Source: Sphingobium limneticum (GTDB lineage: Bacteria > Pseudomonadota > Alphaproteobacteria > Sphingomonadales > Sphingomonadaceae). From it: a DNA stretch of 64,000 nt. The stretch covers positions 390,009 through 454,008 of the forward strand of contig NZ_VYPZ01000002.1 in NCBI RefSeq assembly GCF_008710155.1, written 5' to 3'. The notes under the pieces were generated by a model that was given only the letters and a program-made list of their open reading frames with translations, was not told the DNA's origin and did no database searches. Every line of letters starts with the position of its first letter. Within the stretch, counting starts at the first letter, position 1. The position numbers were made by a program, and so were the translations under genes. Below are positions 16,809-25,334 of the stretch, in pieces.

Positions 16809-17891
16809 ATGAGCCGTCCCCCCCGCGAAACCGCAGCCGCCCCCGAGCCGAAACCCGGCCGGCGCGCGTCGCAACGCCCGACCATTCGCGACGTATCGCG
16901 GCTGGCCGGCGTGTCGCGCATGACGGTATCGCGGGTGCTGAGTGATCCCGAACTGGTCCTGCCGACCACGCGGGACAAGGTGCTGAAGGCCGTCGCCGAC
17001 CTCGGCTACGTTCCCGACAAGACGGCGGGCAGCCTTTCCAGCCGCCGCACCGGCTTCATCGCATTGATGCTGCCGACGTTGACCAACGCCAATTTCGCGG
17101 CGGTCGCCCATGGCCTGACGGAGGCGCTGCGGGAGGCCAATTATCATCTGCTGATCGCCTATACCGATTATGACATGGCGGAGGAGGAACGGCAGCTTTT
17201 GAACCTGCTCGCCCGCCGGCCCGAAGCGATCGTGCTGACCGGCGCCATGCACCGGCGCAATGCGTCGCGCATGCTGATGGCCGCCGACGTGCCGGTGGTG
17301 GAGATTGCCGACCTGCCCAGCCAGCCGATCGAACATGCGATCGGCTTTTCCAACTATCAGGTCGGCCGCACCGCCGCCCGCTATCTGCTCGATCGCGGCT
17401 TCACCCGCATCGGCGCACTGGCCGCCTCGCCAGACGGCGAAGTCACCGACCATCGCGGCGAAGAACGTATGCGCGGGTTCGAGGATGAACTGCGCCTCGC
17501 CCGCCTGCCCACCGACGCCGTGCTGCGCCATGGCAGCGCGCCCGTCAGCTTCCACCATGGGGCCACCGCCTTTCGCGCTTTGGTGGAAGCACAGCCGGAT
17601 ATCGAGGCGATCTTCGCCGTGTCCGACCTGTCCGCCGTCGGCGCGGTGATGGAGGCGCAGCGCATGCATATCCGCATTCCCGATGACATCTCCATCATGG
17701 GGTTCGGCGACTTCGAAATCGGGCGGGAGATCAATCCGGCCCTCACCACCATCCATGTCGATTTCCGCGCACTGGGGCTTCGCACCGGCAAGATGCTGGT
17801 CGACATGCTCGCCAGCGATGCCACCCCGGCCCCGTCCGTCGTCGACGTGGGCCTGCGCATCGTGGAGCGGGCCTCCATCAAGGACAGATAA
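16809..17891 (+). CDS. LacI-family transcriptional regulator (GntR/IdnR-like)
   Basis: The 360-residue protein begins with a basic tail and then the LacI helix-turn-helix IRDVSRLAGVSRMTVSRVL at about 26-44, followed by the hinge region PDKTAGSLSSRRTG. The periplasmic-binding-protein-like effector domain follows (FIALMLPTLTNANFAAVA near 78, GFSNYQVGRTAARYLLDRG, MGFGDFEIG near 298). This architecture and the FGDFE signature are typical of gluconate/idonate repressors such as GntR and IdnR. It lies inside the idn cluster, 45 bp after the EthD-like gene and one base before the next dehydrogenase gene. It is the likely binder of the sites at 15272, 15347, 25097 and 25286. Confidence 0.92.
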   Translation: MSRPPRETAAAPEPKPGRRASQRPTIRDVSRLAGVSRMTVSRVLSDPELVLPTTRDKVLKAVADLGYVPDKTAGSLSSRRTGFIALMLPTLTNANFAAVAHGLTEALREANYHLLIAYTDYDMAEEERQLLNLLARRPEAIVLTGAMHRRNASRMLMAADVPVVEIADLPSQPIEHAIGFSNYQVGRTAARYLLDRGFTRIGALAASPDGEVTDHRGEERMRGFEDELRLARLPTDAVLRHGSAPVSFHHGATAFRALVEAQPDIEAIFAVSDLSAVGAVMEAQRMHIRIPDDISIMGFGDFEIGREINPALTTIHVDFRALGLRTGKMLVDMLASDATPAPSVVDVGLRIVERASIKDR

Positions 17892-17892
17892 T

Positions 17893-18774
17893 ATGCAGCT
17901 TGCGGTCATCGGCGTGGGTGTCATGGGGTCGGCGATCGCCGGCCGCCTGCTGGATAGCGGGGCCACCCTCCACCTCTATGATCGCAATGCCGCGCAGATG
18001 GCGCCTTTGATCGCGCGCGGCGCGATCGCCTCTGGCAGTGCGCGCGAAGCAACCGCCAATGCCGACCATGTCATCATCAGCCTGAACAGCGCGGCCATCG
18101 TCGAACAGGCCGTCTTCGGCCCCGACGGCGTGGCGCAGGCGGCGGGTGCCGGCAAGCTGCTGATCGATATGTCCAGCATCGACGCCGGCCGCACCGCGAT
18201 CATGGCGCAACGCCTGCGCGAAGAAACCGGCATGGGTTGGGTCGATGCGCCTTTGTCGGGTGGGGCGCCCGCCGCCGCGCAGGGCAAGCTGACCTTGATG
18301 GTCGGCGGCACGGCGGAGGATTTCGCCCGCGCCCGCCCCGTGCTGGATCATCTTTCCATCAACATCACCCTGTTCGGCCCGCCCGGCGCGGGCCAGACGG
18401 TGAAGCTGATCAACCAGATATTGTGCGCCAATGCTTTCATGGCCGTCGCCGAAGCGGTCCGCTTTGCCGAAGCCCATGGCGTGGACGCCACGCTGATCCC
18501 CGCCGCCCTTGCCGGCGGCCGTGCCGACAGCCGCATCCTTCAGGAATATATGGGGAAAATGGCCCGGCGCGATTACACGCCGACCGGCCGCATCGACAAT
18601 ATGCTGAAAGATCTGGAGACGGTGCAGGCTTCCGCATTGGCGACCCGCACGCCGCTGCCCGTCACCTCTCTGATCGCCGACCTGCACCGCATGGCCGTCG
18701 CGGGCGGCCTCGGCCCGGCGGACAGCGCCGCCTATATGCGCTTGTTCGACATCGACGGGGAGCAGCCGGCATGA
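17893..18774 (+). CDS. NAD(P)-dependent beta-hydroxyacid dehydrogenase family protein
   Basis: The 293-residue product starts with a Rossmann motif, IGVGVMGSAIAGRLL, has the substrate-binding DAPLSGGAPAAAQGKL segment near 118 and the catalytic-lysine motif GAGQTVKLINQI near 166. This is the 3-hydroxyisobutyrate / tartronate semialdehyde reductase / 2-hydroxy-3-oxopropionate reductase superfamily. Its ATG lies just one base after the LacI gene stop, and its stop overlaps the gluconokinase start by 4 bases. The exact acid oxidised is unknown; a small sugar acid or a phosphogluconate-like compound would fit the operon. Confidence 0.88.
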   Translation: MQLAVIGVGVMGSAIAGRLLDSGATLHLYDRNAAQMAPLIARGAIASGSAREATANADHVIISLNSAAIVEQAVFGPDGVAQAAGAGKLLIDMSSIDAGRTAIMAQRLREETGMGWVDAPLSGGAPAAAQGKLTLMVGGTAEDFARARPVLDHLSINITLFGPPGAGQTVKLINQILCANAFMAVAEAVRFAEAHGVDATLIPAALAGGRADSRILQEYMGKMARRDYTPTGRIDNMLKDLETVQASALATRTPLPVTSLIADLHRMAVAGGLGPADSAAYMRLFDIDGEQPA

Positions 18775-19265
18775 CCCGCGCCGTCGTGGTGATGGGCGTA
18801 GCGGGCTGCGGCAAGTCCACCCTGGGTCGCGCCCTCGCGCAACATCTGGGCTGGTCCTTCGTGGAGGGCGACCTGTGCCACCCGCCCGAAAATGTCGCCC
18901 GCATGACCGCCGGCGTGCCCCTGGACGACGAAGCGCGCCAGCCCTTCCTGCGCAATGTCGCCACCGCACTGATCGCCTCACGGCAAGGCGCCGTCGCCTC
19001 CTGCTCCGCGCTTAAGCGCGACTATCGCGACCTGATCCGGCAGCAGGTGGGCGATGTGCTGTTCGCCCTGCCCCATCTGTCCCGCGCCGATCTGGAACGG
19101 CGCATGTCCCAGCGCCCCGGCCATTTCATGCCGACTTCCCTGCTCGACAGCCAGCTTGCCACGCTGGAACCGCCCGACACGGACGAGCGGGCGCTGATCA
19201 TCGACGGCAACCTACCCGTTGCCGAGCAGGTCCGCCAGATCGAAGCCGCGCTGCACCCATCATAA
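18771..19265 (+). CDS. gntK: Gluconokinase
   Basis: The 164-residue protein is the length of the GntK/IdnK family. The P-loop GVAGCGKST is at residues 9-17, followed by the family signature EGDLCHPPENVARMTAGVPLD near 36-56 and CSALKRDYRDLIR near 83. It phosphorylates D-gluconate with ATP to 6-phosphogluconate, which then enters the Entner-Doudoroff or pentose phosphate route. The ATG overlaps the preceding stop (ATGA). It supplies the last step needed after IdnD and IdnO. The symbol idnK would be equally suitable. Confidence 0.93.
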   Translation: MTRAVVVMGVAGCGKSTLGRALAQHLGWSFVEGDLCHPPENVARMTAGVPLDDEARQPFLRNVATALIASRQGAVASCSALKRDYRDLIRQQVGDVLFALPHLSRADLERRMSQRPGHFMPTSLLDSQLATLEPPDTDERALIIDGNLPVAEQVRQIEAALHPS

Positions 19266-19305
19266 AGAGGCTGACGTCGCCAGCCCGCAAAACGAGAGGA
19301 TGACC

Positions 19306-20655
19306 ATGGCCCTGATGCCCCAGCCGGACATCGCCGCCCCTGACGCCACCGACCAGCGCCCATGGCCGAACCCGCGCCGGGCCTGGACCGTGGCGCTGCT
19401 GCTATCGCTCGCCTCGATCGCGTCGCAGTTCGACCGGGTCGTCCTCAACCTGACCGTCGAACCGGTGAAAGCGGAATTCGGCCTGGACGACACCAGCTTC
19501 GCGCTGTTGCAGGGGGTCGCCTTCGGCATCTTCTACACGCTGGGCGCGGTGCCGCTCGGCCGCCTTGCCGACCGCTATGAGCGGCGCATCGTATTGGGCA
19601 TCAGCCTCTTTTTCTTCAGCCTCGCCTCCATGGCATCGGGCCTGTCCCGCAATTTCTCGCAACTCTTCCTCTCGCGCGTCGCGGTCGGCTGCGGCGAAGC
19701 CAGCGTCACGCCCAGCGGCCTGTCGTTGCTGAGCGACCTGTTCCCCCCCGAAAAACTAGGCCGCGCCGTCAGCGTCTTTTTCCTGAGCGCGCCCTTCGGG
19801 ATCGGCCTGGCCTTCATGGCCGGGGGCAAGCTGCTCCAGTCGCTCACCGAACGCTGGCACGGCACCGGCCTGCCCTTTGGCCTTGAACCTTGGCAAGCCG
19901 CCTTCCTGATCGTCGGCGCCCCCGGCCTGCTGCTCGCGCCGCTGCTGCTCTTCATGAAGGAACCGGAACGGCGCGGCCCCGGTGGCACGACCCCGCTCAC
20001 GATCCCCGAAGTGCTGGGCGTCATCCGCGCCCGCCGACGCGCACTCACCCTGATGTTCGCCGGCTTCTCGATGGTGACGGTGGTGAACTTCGCCTATAAT
20101 GTCTGGACGCCAGCGCTGTTCGCGCGCGTCTATGGCTGGACCCCGGCGCAGGTCGGCATCGGCTTCGGCCTCATCATGATGATCTGCGGCACGGGCGGCA
20201 CCTATTTCGCCGGCTGGCTGAGCGACCGGCTGACCCGCGCCGGCCATGTCGATGCCCATCTGCGCGTCGCCGCCTTCGGCTTCCTTGCCTGCGGCGTCTT
20301 CGGCACGCTCGCACCGCTGATGCCCAATGCCTGGGCGGCACTGGCGCTGATCGCGCCGGCGATGTTCCTCAGCTGCATGCCCGTCCCCTGCGCCGGCACC
20401 GCGCTGCAACTCATCCTGCCCAACCGCGCGCGGGGACAGGTGACGGCACTCTACATCATGGTGATCTCGCTGGTCGGCATCGGCATCGGCCCTGTGGTGA
20501 TCGGCTTCATGACCGATCATCTCTTCACCGCCCCCACCGACATCCGCTATTCCCTCGCCATCGTCGTCGGCTGCGCCGCCCCGATCATGTGCGCGCTGCT
20601 GCTACTGGCGCTAAAGCCGTACAGGGCGCTGAGGCTGGCGGGACTGGAGGGGTGA
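19306..20655 (+). CDS. MFS transporter (spinster-like), probable sugar-acid carrier
   Basis: The 449-residue protein has about 12 hydrophobic segments and the MFS inter-helix motif GRLADRYERR near residue 85-95. The N-terminal SQFDRVVLNLTVEPVKAEFGL segment matches the spinster-like MFS group common in sphingomonads. The ATG at 19306 has GAGAGG 6 bases upstream; the ATG at 19300 would sit directly on that motif. It is 40 bp after gluconokinase and last in the plus-strand idn unit, so transport of idonate, ketogluconate or gluconate across the inner membrane is the probable role. Confidence 0.88.
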   Translation: MALMPQPDIAAPDATDQRPWPNPRRAWTVALLLSLASIASQFDRVVLNLTVEPVKAEFGLDDTSFALLQGVAFGIFYTLGAVPLGRLADRYERRIVLGISLFFFSLASMASGLSRNFSQLFLSRVAVGCGEASVTPSGLSLLSDLFPPEKLGRAVSVFFLSAPFGIGLAFMAGGKLLQSLTERWHGTGLPFGLEPWQAAFLIVGAPGLLLAPLLLFMKEPERRGPGGTTPLTIPEVLGVIRARRRALTLMFAGFSMVTVVNFAYNVWTPALFARVYGWTPAQVGIGFGLIMMICGTGGTYFAGWLSDRLTRAGHVDAHLRVAAFGFLACGVFGTLAPLMPNAWAALALIAPAMFLSCMPVPCAGTALQLILPNRARGQVTALYIMVISLVGIGIGPVVIGFMTDHLFTAPTDIRYSLAIVVGCAAPIMCALLLLALKPYRALRLAGLEG

Positions 20656-20679
20656 CGTCACACGCCCCTACCTATTCAT

Positions 20680-20767
20680 CGTCACCCCGGACTTGATCCG
20701 GGGTCCAGCTGTTCTTCTGCCTTCGCCAAAAAAGAAGCGGGATGCCGGGTCAAGCTCGGCATGACGG
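20680..20767. repeat. Intergenic repeat element with terminal CGTCA/TGACG ends
   Basis: The element begins CGTCACCCCGG with an internal hairpin (CCCCGG ... CCGGGG) and ends with a second small hairpin (GCCGGG...CTCGGC) and ATGACGG. Such short mosaic repeats are scattered between genes in many sphingomonad genomes. No transposase is attached. Confidence 0.65.
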
Positions 20768-20811
20768 AAAGGCTGAAACTGCAAGCGACTAGAATTGGAC
20801 ATACCAAAATG

Positions 20812-20929
20812 CCGTTCGTCCTGAGTAGGGACAGAGCGAAGGCGAAGGCGCGTATCGAAGGATAAGCGAGACGCATGGATCCTTCGATACGCTTCTTCGA
20901 CAAGTTCAGCAGCTACTCAGGACGAACGG
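20812..20929. repeat. 118-bp inverted-repeat element (CCGTTCGTCCTGAGTAG ends)
   Basis: Terminal arms of 17 bp (20812-20828 and 20913-20929) are perfect inverted copies, and a second 12-bp pair (20851-20862 and 20880-20891) nests inside, so the RNA or single strand could fold into a long hairpin. It carries no gene. The rest of the 20656-21113 gap shows a C-rich stretch and a short AT-rich stretch (21030-21065) but no supported gene. Confidence 0.75.
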
Positions 20930-21111
20930 GGGTTAACCTTCTAACCACCCAATCCTATCCTACCCCCGCTCCATCTGCTATCCCTCACCCCGCTCTTTCC
21001 CATCGTCCGCACCCGCACCCCGCCACGACATAAAATATCCAACATTCATTCCAAAATGTCGCAAACGGCAGGAAATGTGCGAAGTTAAGCGCCGACTTTC
21101 CTACAGTACGC

Positions 21112-21148
21112 ACAAAAAAAGCCCGGTCGCGTGCAGTCGACCGGGCTT
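21112..21148 (-). terminator. Intrinsic terminator of the PEP mutase-family gene
   Basis: An 11-bp perfect stem (21119-21129 with 21138-21148; AAGCCCGGTCG) with an 8-base loop is followed on the minus strand by a run of seven T. It lies 22 bases after the stop codon of the gene ending at 21170. Confidence 0.9.
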
Positions 21149-21169
21149 CCAGGGGAGAGGATTTACGCC

Positions 21170-22114
21170 TTAAAGGCGATCGTCGATCGAGGAGCGGACG
21201 AAGCCTTCAGGGAAGCTTTCGACCTGATTGCCGACGATCGTATATTCCTTGGCCCGGCCCGAGAAACGGCCCTCCAGCTCCATATAGCTTTGCGGATCGA
21301 ACAAAGGCGTGGCGCTCATGCCCATGATGCCGGTCGCGTCGACCTTCTCGCAGGTATAGTCGCAGCCCTGCTGAGCGAAGTTGCGGATGCCATGTTCCAG
21401 CATCCCGTCCATCGCGGCCTTCAGCGTATAGTGCATCGTCATCATGTTGAAGCCGAGCGGATGGATCTGGTCCACCGTCACCGCGGGCTTGCCGTTGATG
21501 TTGCGCACGTCTGGGAACATCTTCCACCCCGGCACCCGCGCCGACACATATTGCGCATGCTCCAGCGTACCGATCTTGACCACGGTGGTCATCTTCGCGC
21601 CCAGTTCATGCGCCAGCCGCATCCGCTCGCAGCCTTCGTCCATCTGCGTTTCCGGGTCGGCATTGGTCCGCGCGATCAGGAAGCAATTGGTGCCCTCCAG
21701 CGCCGCGAGCGCCGCGCGCACCTTTTCCAGATAGCGTTCGCGCGGCAGCAGGCCGGTGGATTCCTCCATATCGTCGGCATCCTCCAGCTGAAGCGCGGTC
21801 GCGCCCGCCATCGCCATGCGCCGCGCGCTGCGATACACGGCCAGCGGCCCGCCAAAGCCATCCTCGATATCGGCGGCCAGCGGAATGGGCGATGTCTGGC
21901 TGATGCGGCTGGTGATCCATTCCACATCGGTCAGGTTGCTGAAGCCATAGTCGATCACGCCGTTCATCGCGATCGACACTTCGCCGCCCGACAGCATCAT
22001 CGCTTCGAAGCCGACCATCTCCACCGCCCGTGCCGATGCACAGTCGTAGACGCAGGGAGCGACGATGCACTTGTCGCTGGTTTCGAGCAGTTGTTGCAGA
22101 GACTTTTTCGCCAT
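21170..22114 (-). CDS. Isocitrate lyase / PEP mutase superfamily enzyme
   Basis: The 314-residue product has the TIM-barrel pattern of the superfamily: CVYDCASARAVEMVGFEAMMLSGG near residue 20, the metal-binding ADIEDGFGG near 80-88, QLEDADD near 108 and FLIARTNADPE near 148. Members cleave or form C-C or C-P bonds next to an oxo-acid (methylisocitrate lyase, oxaloacetate decarboxylase, carboxy-PEP mutase). The KRCGH-type active-site cysteine loop of true isocitrate lyases is not seen, so a 2,3-dialkylmalate lyase or oxaloacetate decarboxylase-like role is more likely. It lies 96 bp after a TonB receptor gene on the same strand and could be cotranscribed with it. Confidence 0.85.
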   Translation of the reverse strand: MAKKSLQQLLETSDKCIVAPCVYDCASARAVEMVGFEAMMLSGGEVSIAMNGVIDYGFSNLTDVEWITSRISQTSPIPLAADIEDGFGGPLAVYRSARRMAMAGATALQLEDADDMEESTGLLPRERYLEKVRAALAALEGTNCFLIARTNADPETQMDEGCERMRLAHELGAKMTTVVKIGTLEHAQYVSARVPGWKMFPDVRNINGKPAVTVDQIHPLGFNMMTMHYTLKAAMDGMLEHGIRNFAQQGCDYTCEKVDATGIMGMSATPLFDPQSYMELEGRFSGRAKEYTIVGNQVESFPEGFVRSSIDDRL

Positions 22115-22210
22115 GGGCTTGCCAATTTCCTTTGTTGGATGGGGTGGTGTCTGTCTGGACCGGCCCTAGTCCGGGGTGGGAAGAGGGCCGGCACCGCGAA
22201 GTTCGAACAA

Positions 22211-25051
22211 CTACATGCGGATGCGGGCGCCGACCTTGAAGTAGCGGCCGATCGGATCGAAATAGACCTGGTTGGTGGCGCCCTGCGCGCTGGCGGCGAG
22301 CGGCGGGTCTTTATCCAGCAAATTGTTGACCACGCCGAACAGCTCGAACTGGTCGTTCACCTTCACCGTCGCGCCAAGGTCGAGATAGAATCGGCCGGCG
22401 ACGCGGTTATTGTTCACGCTGTTGGGCAGGCCGGCCGAATAACCGTCATCCTGCGGCCCCAGCAACGTCGTGTCGAACACGCCCTTGGGGATATATTTGC
22501 CGTGCAGGTTCAATGCGACGCTGCCCAGATCCCACAGCACCGTGCCGTCCACGATCCAGTCCGGAACGCCTGTCGTGGTGCCGGGGCGATAGCCGGTCTG
22601 GCCGGTGCGATCGATGCCGCCGATTTCCAGCTTCAGATAATGGGTGGCGAGCAGGCGGAAGTCGAGGCTGCCGAGCGTGCCGACATCGGTGCGATAGCTG
22701 GCCTCGATATCGATGCCGCGATTGCGCACCTGGCTGACATTCTGGAGCACGTCGCTGACGCTGGTGAGCGCACCTGCTCCATCGCGCTGCACGAAGTTGC
22801 ACAGCGACGTCTGCCCCGCCGCGCAGCGATCGACCACCACCTGCGCGCCCAGGGTCGAAATCGCGCCCTTCAAGTCGATGTCATAATAATCGACCGAGAA
22901 GCGGAAATTGCGCAGGAAGCCCTTGGGCGCTAGCACCACGCCAGCCGTCCAGGTATCGGCCTTTTCCGCTGACAATTGCTGGTTGGCGCCGGAGAAGCTG
23001 TTCACCTGAATCTGCGCGCCATTGTTGAGCGGATCGACGATCGTGGTGCGGCCCAGCGTTACCGGACCGAACAACTCCGTCAGGTTAGGCGCCCGAATGT
23101 CACGCGACCGGGTGACGCGGAAACGCACTTCTTCTATCGGGGCATAGACGCCGCCCAGCTTCCAGGTGGTGGCATTGACCGTCGTGGTGTCCAGTCCGGG
23201 GCTGGAGCGGCGATAATGGGTGCGGCGGACCGCGCCGTTCAACTCCAGCGTCTGGGCGAATGCGACGTCCTTCAGGATCGGCGCCTGCGCCTCCAGATAG
23301 GCTTCGGCGACGCGGATGCTGCCATTCACTGCCTTGCCATTGAACGACCAGAAGGCGTTGGCAGTGGATAGTGCGTCGGCCGTGCCGACCGCCTTGTCGC
23401 TGCGATATTCGCCGCCCGCCGCGATCGAAAAGTCCCCGCCCGGCAGCGGAAAGACCGCGCCGTTGATATTGGCGGCGATCACATGCTCGGTCGTGTCGGT
23501 GGTCTGATAGCCCGAAGGCGCGATATAGGCGGCGGCCGCCGGCGAGATATTGCCGGCGCCGAACAGGTTGATCGGCACGCAATTGGGGTCGTTATTGGCG
23601 GGGTTGGCGTCGGCATTGATGCCGCACATAATCTGCCCGTTCACATTGACCGCATTGGCGGCGTTGGTGACGCGCGAGGACACGACGTTACCGGTGTAAT
23701 CCTGCCGGAATTCATTGCGACCATATTGATAATAGGCGTCCCAGCGCCAGTTGTCGCTGATCCTGCCCTCCAGCGAGAGCACCGCGCGATAGGTCTGGTT
23801 GTCGCTATGATTGACCGACCCACCCAGGTCCATCAGCGCGCGGCCCAGGCTGAACGAACTGATGCCGTTCGCGTCCATGATCGCCGCGACACCTGATGGC
23901 AGATAGGCATTGTTGCGCTGGATCGTCTGCGTCGTGCGCGCGACCGACCCGATCACCATACCCTTCGACCGGGCATAGGACAGGTCGAGATTGGCCTTCA
24001 ACGCGTCGGAAAATTCGTAGGACGCCTGGCTGTAGGTGACGAACCGCTTGACCGGCGGGATCAGCAGGATGCCGTCCAGAAATCCGTTGCGCACGGATTC
24101 TTCGCCCCCTTGCGTGAAGAGCGGCGATGGATTGGTGCCATAGATGGTGCCGAAATTATAGGCATGGGTCGTGCCGTTCGGATTGAACGCCAGCCCGCGC
24201 AACGGCCCGGTATTGGCGACGATCAGGCCGCCCGACGAGATGTTCCCGGTGCCGGCCGGTCCGCCACGGATACTGGCGGGCAGTCCGCCCGCACCCGCCG
24301 GCGTATTGCCGATCAGCTGTTCGCGCGGGCACCAGCTGCGGGTGTAGCAATCACCCATCCCGTCCGACTTGTCATATTCGCCCGCGATCATGAAATGACC
24401 CTTGTCGTCGGCGAATTTCGTGCCCCAGGCGAGCTGGGCATTTTGCTGCCCATAATCGCCCCGGCCGGAAAGGCCCGCTTGGATCGAGCCTTTGAGGCCA
24501 GTCAGGTCGCGGTCGAGGATGAAGTTGACGACGCCCGCCACCGCGTCCGACCCATAGGCCGCCGACGCGCCGCCGGTCACGACTTCGGTCCGCGACACCA
24601 GCGAACTGGGGATCAGATTGACGTCGATCGTCCCCTGCGTGGTCGAAGGCACGAACCGCTTGCCGTCCAGCAGCACCAGCGTGCGCGTGGCACCCAGGCC
24701 GCGCAGGTCGAGCACGCGCGCGCCGATATTGCCGCCCACCGCCTGCTGCGTCGCCGGCGTCACCAGCGGACGGAAGGACGGCAATTCGTTCAGGGCGTCG
24801 CCGACATTGGTGATGGCGCGCTGGGCCAGCCGTTCCTCTCCAACCACGGTGACGGGCGTGGGCGCATTGAAACCGGACCGGGCGATGCGCGAGCCGGTCA
24901 CGACGATATCGGCGGCGGCCACGTCATCCACTTCGGCCTGTTGTGGCCGGGGCGCTGCCTGCTGCGCCATCGCCGGCACGACCAGCGCGCACAGTGCCGC
25001 CCCGCCGCCCATCAATCCATATTTGAAGCGATTCACCATCATACGATGCAT
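22211..25051 (-). CDS. Large TonB-dependent receptor, carbohydrate-type
   Basis: The 946-residue protein has a signal peptide (cleavage near AMAQ, residue 30), a TonB-box region with ADIVVTGSRIARSGFNAPTPV near 48-67, and a plug with LRGLGATRTLVLLDGKRFVP and GGASAAYGSDAVAGVVNFIL. That plug signature is typical of the long sphingomonad and Xanthomonas-type receptors often linked to carbohydrate use. The barrel ends in GARIRM. The ATG at 25051 was chosen because GGAGG lies 8 bases before it. An operator-like site (25097-25110) related to those of the idn cluster is 46 bases upstream, so its ligand may be a sugar acid or its oligomer. Confidence 0.92.
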   Translation of the reverse strand: MHRMMVNRFKYGLMGGGAALCALVVPAMAQQAAPRPQQAEVDDVAAADIVVTGSRIARSGFNAPTPVTVVGEERLAQRAITNVGDALNELPSFRPLVTPATQQAVGGNIGARVLDLRGLGATRTLVLLDGKRFVPSTTQGTIDVNLIPSSLVSRTEVVTGGASAAYGSDAVAGVVNFILDRDLTGLKGSIQAGLSGRGDYGQQNAQLAWGTKFADDKGHFMIAGEYDKSDGMGDCYTRSWCPREQLIGNTPAGAGGLPASIRGGPAGTGNISSGGLIVANTGPLRGLAFNPNGTTHAYNFGTIYGTNPSPLFTQGGEESVRNGFLDGILLIPPVKRFVTYSQASYEFSDALKANLDLSYARSKGMVIGSVARTTQTIQRNNAYLPSGVAAIMDANGISSFSLGRALMDLGGSVNHSDNQTYRAVLSLEGRISDNWRWDAYYQYGRNEFRQDYTGNVVSSRVTNAANAVNVNGQIMCGINADANPANNDPNCVPINLFGAGNISPAAAAYIAPSGYQTTDTTEHVIAANINGAVFPLPGGDFSIAAGGEYRSDKAVGTADALSTANAFWSFNGKAVNGSIRVAEAYLEAQAPILKDVAFAQTLELNGAVRRTHYRRSSPGLDTTTVNATTWKLGGVYAPIEEVRFRVTRSRDIRAPNLTELFGPVTLGRTTIVDPLNNGAQIQVNSFSGANQQLSAEKADTWTAGVVLAPKGFLRNFRFSVDYYDIDLKGAISTLGAQVVVDRCAAGQTSLCNFVQRDGAGALTSVSDVLQNVSQVRNRGIDIEASYRTDVGTLGSLDFRLLATHYLKLEIGGIDRTGQTGYRPGTTTGVPDWIVDGTVLWDLGSVALNLHGKYIPKGVFDTTLLGPQDDGYSAGLPNSVNNNRVAGRFYLDLGATVKVNDQFELFGVVNNLLDKDPPLAASAQGATNQVYFDPIGRYFKVGARIRM

Positions 25052-25096
25052 CAACTCATCCTCCCAACACTGCCGGATCTACCATCCGCTTGCTCG

Positions 25097-25110
25097 TGAT
25101 ATCGGTCACA
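25097..25110 (-). promoter_or_regulatory. Operator-like site TGATATCGGTCACA before the TonB receptor
   Basis: The 14 bases match the site before idnD at 13 positions, and the following TT extends a 10-base match (CGGTCACATT) with the palindromic site at 15272. It lies in the promoter region of the divergent minus-strand receptor. The rest of 25111-25285 is AT-richer and carries no supported gene. Confidence 0.6.
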
Positions 25111-25285
25111 TTAAACAAGATGACGGGACAAGGCAATCCCCTTGCAGGCATGAAATATCAAGGGCTCTTATCCGCCCCACGTTGCGCACATCCGTTATTT
25201 TTGGCTTTTTCCCGTTCTATTTCCGGAAAATATCTCAGAAAAATCTGCAGCCGCGAATCGCCGACTTGGCCGGCTTGAAGCAATT

Positions 25286-25300
25286 TGATATCGGTCCCAT
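25286..25300 (+). promoter_or_regulatory. Operator-like 15-mer TGATATCGGTCCCAT before an alcohol dehydrogenase
   Basis: The sequence is identical over 15 bases to the site at 15347-15361 upstream of idnD. It lies 35 bases before the start of the alcohol dehydrogenase gene. An identical 15-mer at two promoter positions is unlikely by chance in 64 kb. Confidence 0.62.
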
Positions 25301-25334
25301 GGATAATGCACTCAGGCTAAAGGAAGAGGACCAT

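Noticed and set aside
21131..22933. 600-codon plus-strand frame over the PEP mutase gene and TonB receptor
   Set aside because: It spans two genes with clear motifs on the other strand and a terminator, and its translation is low-complexity His/Arg-rich text.
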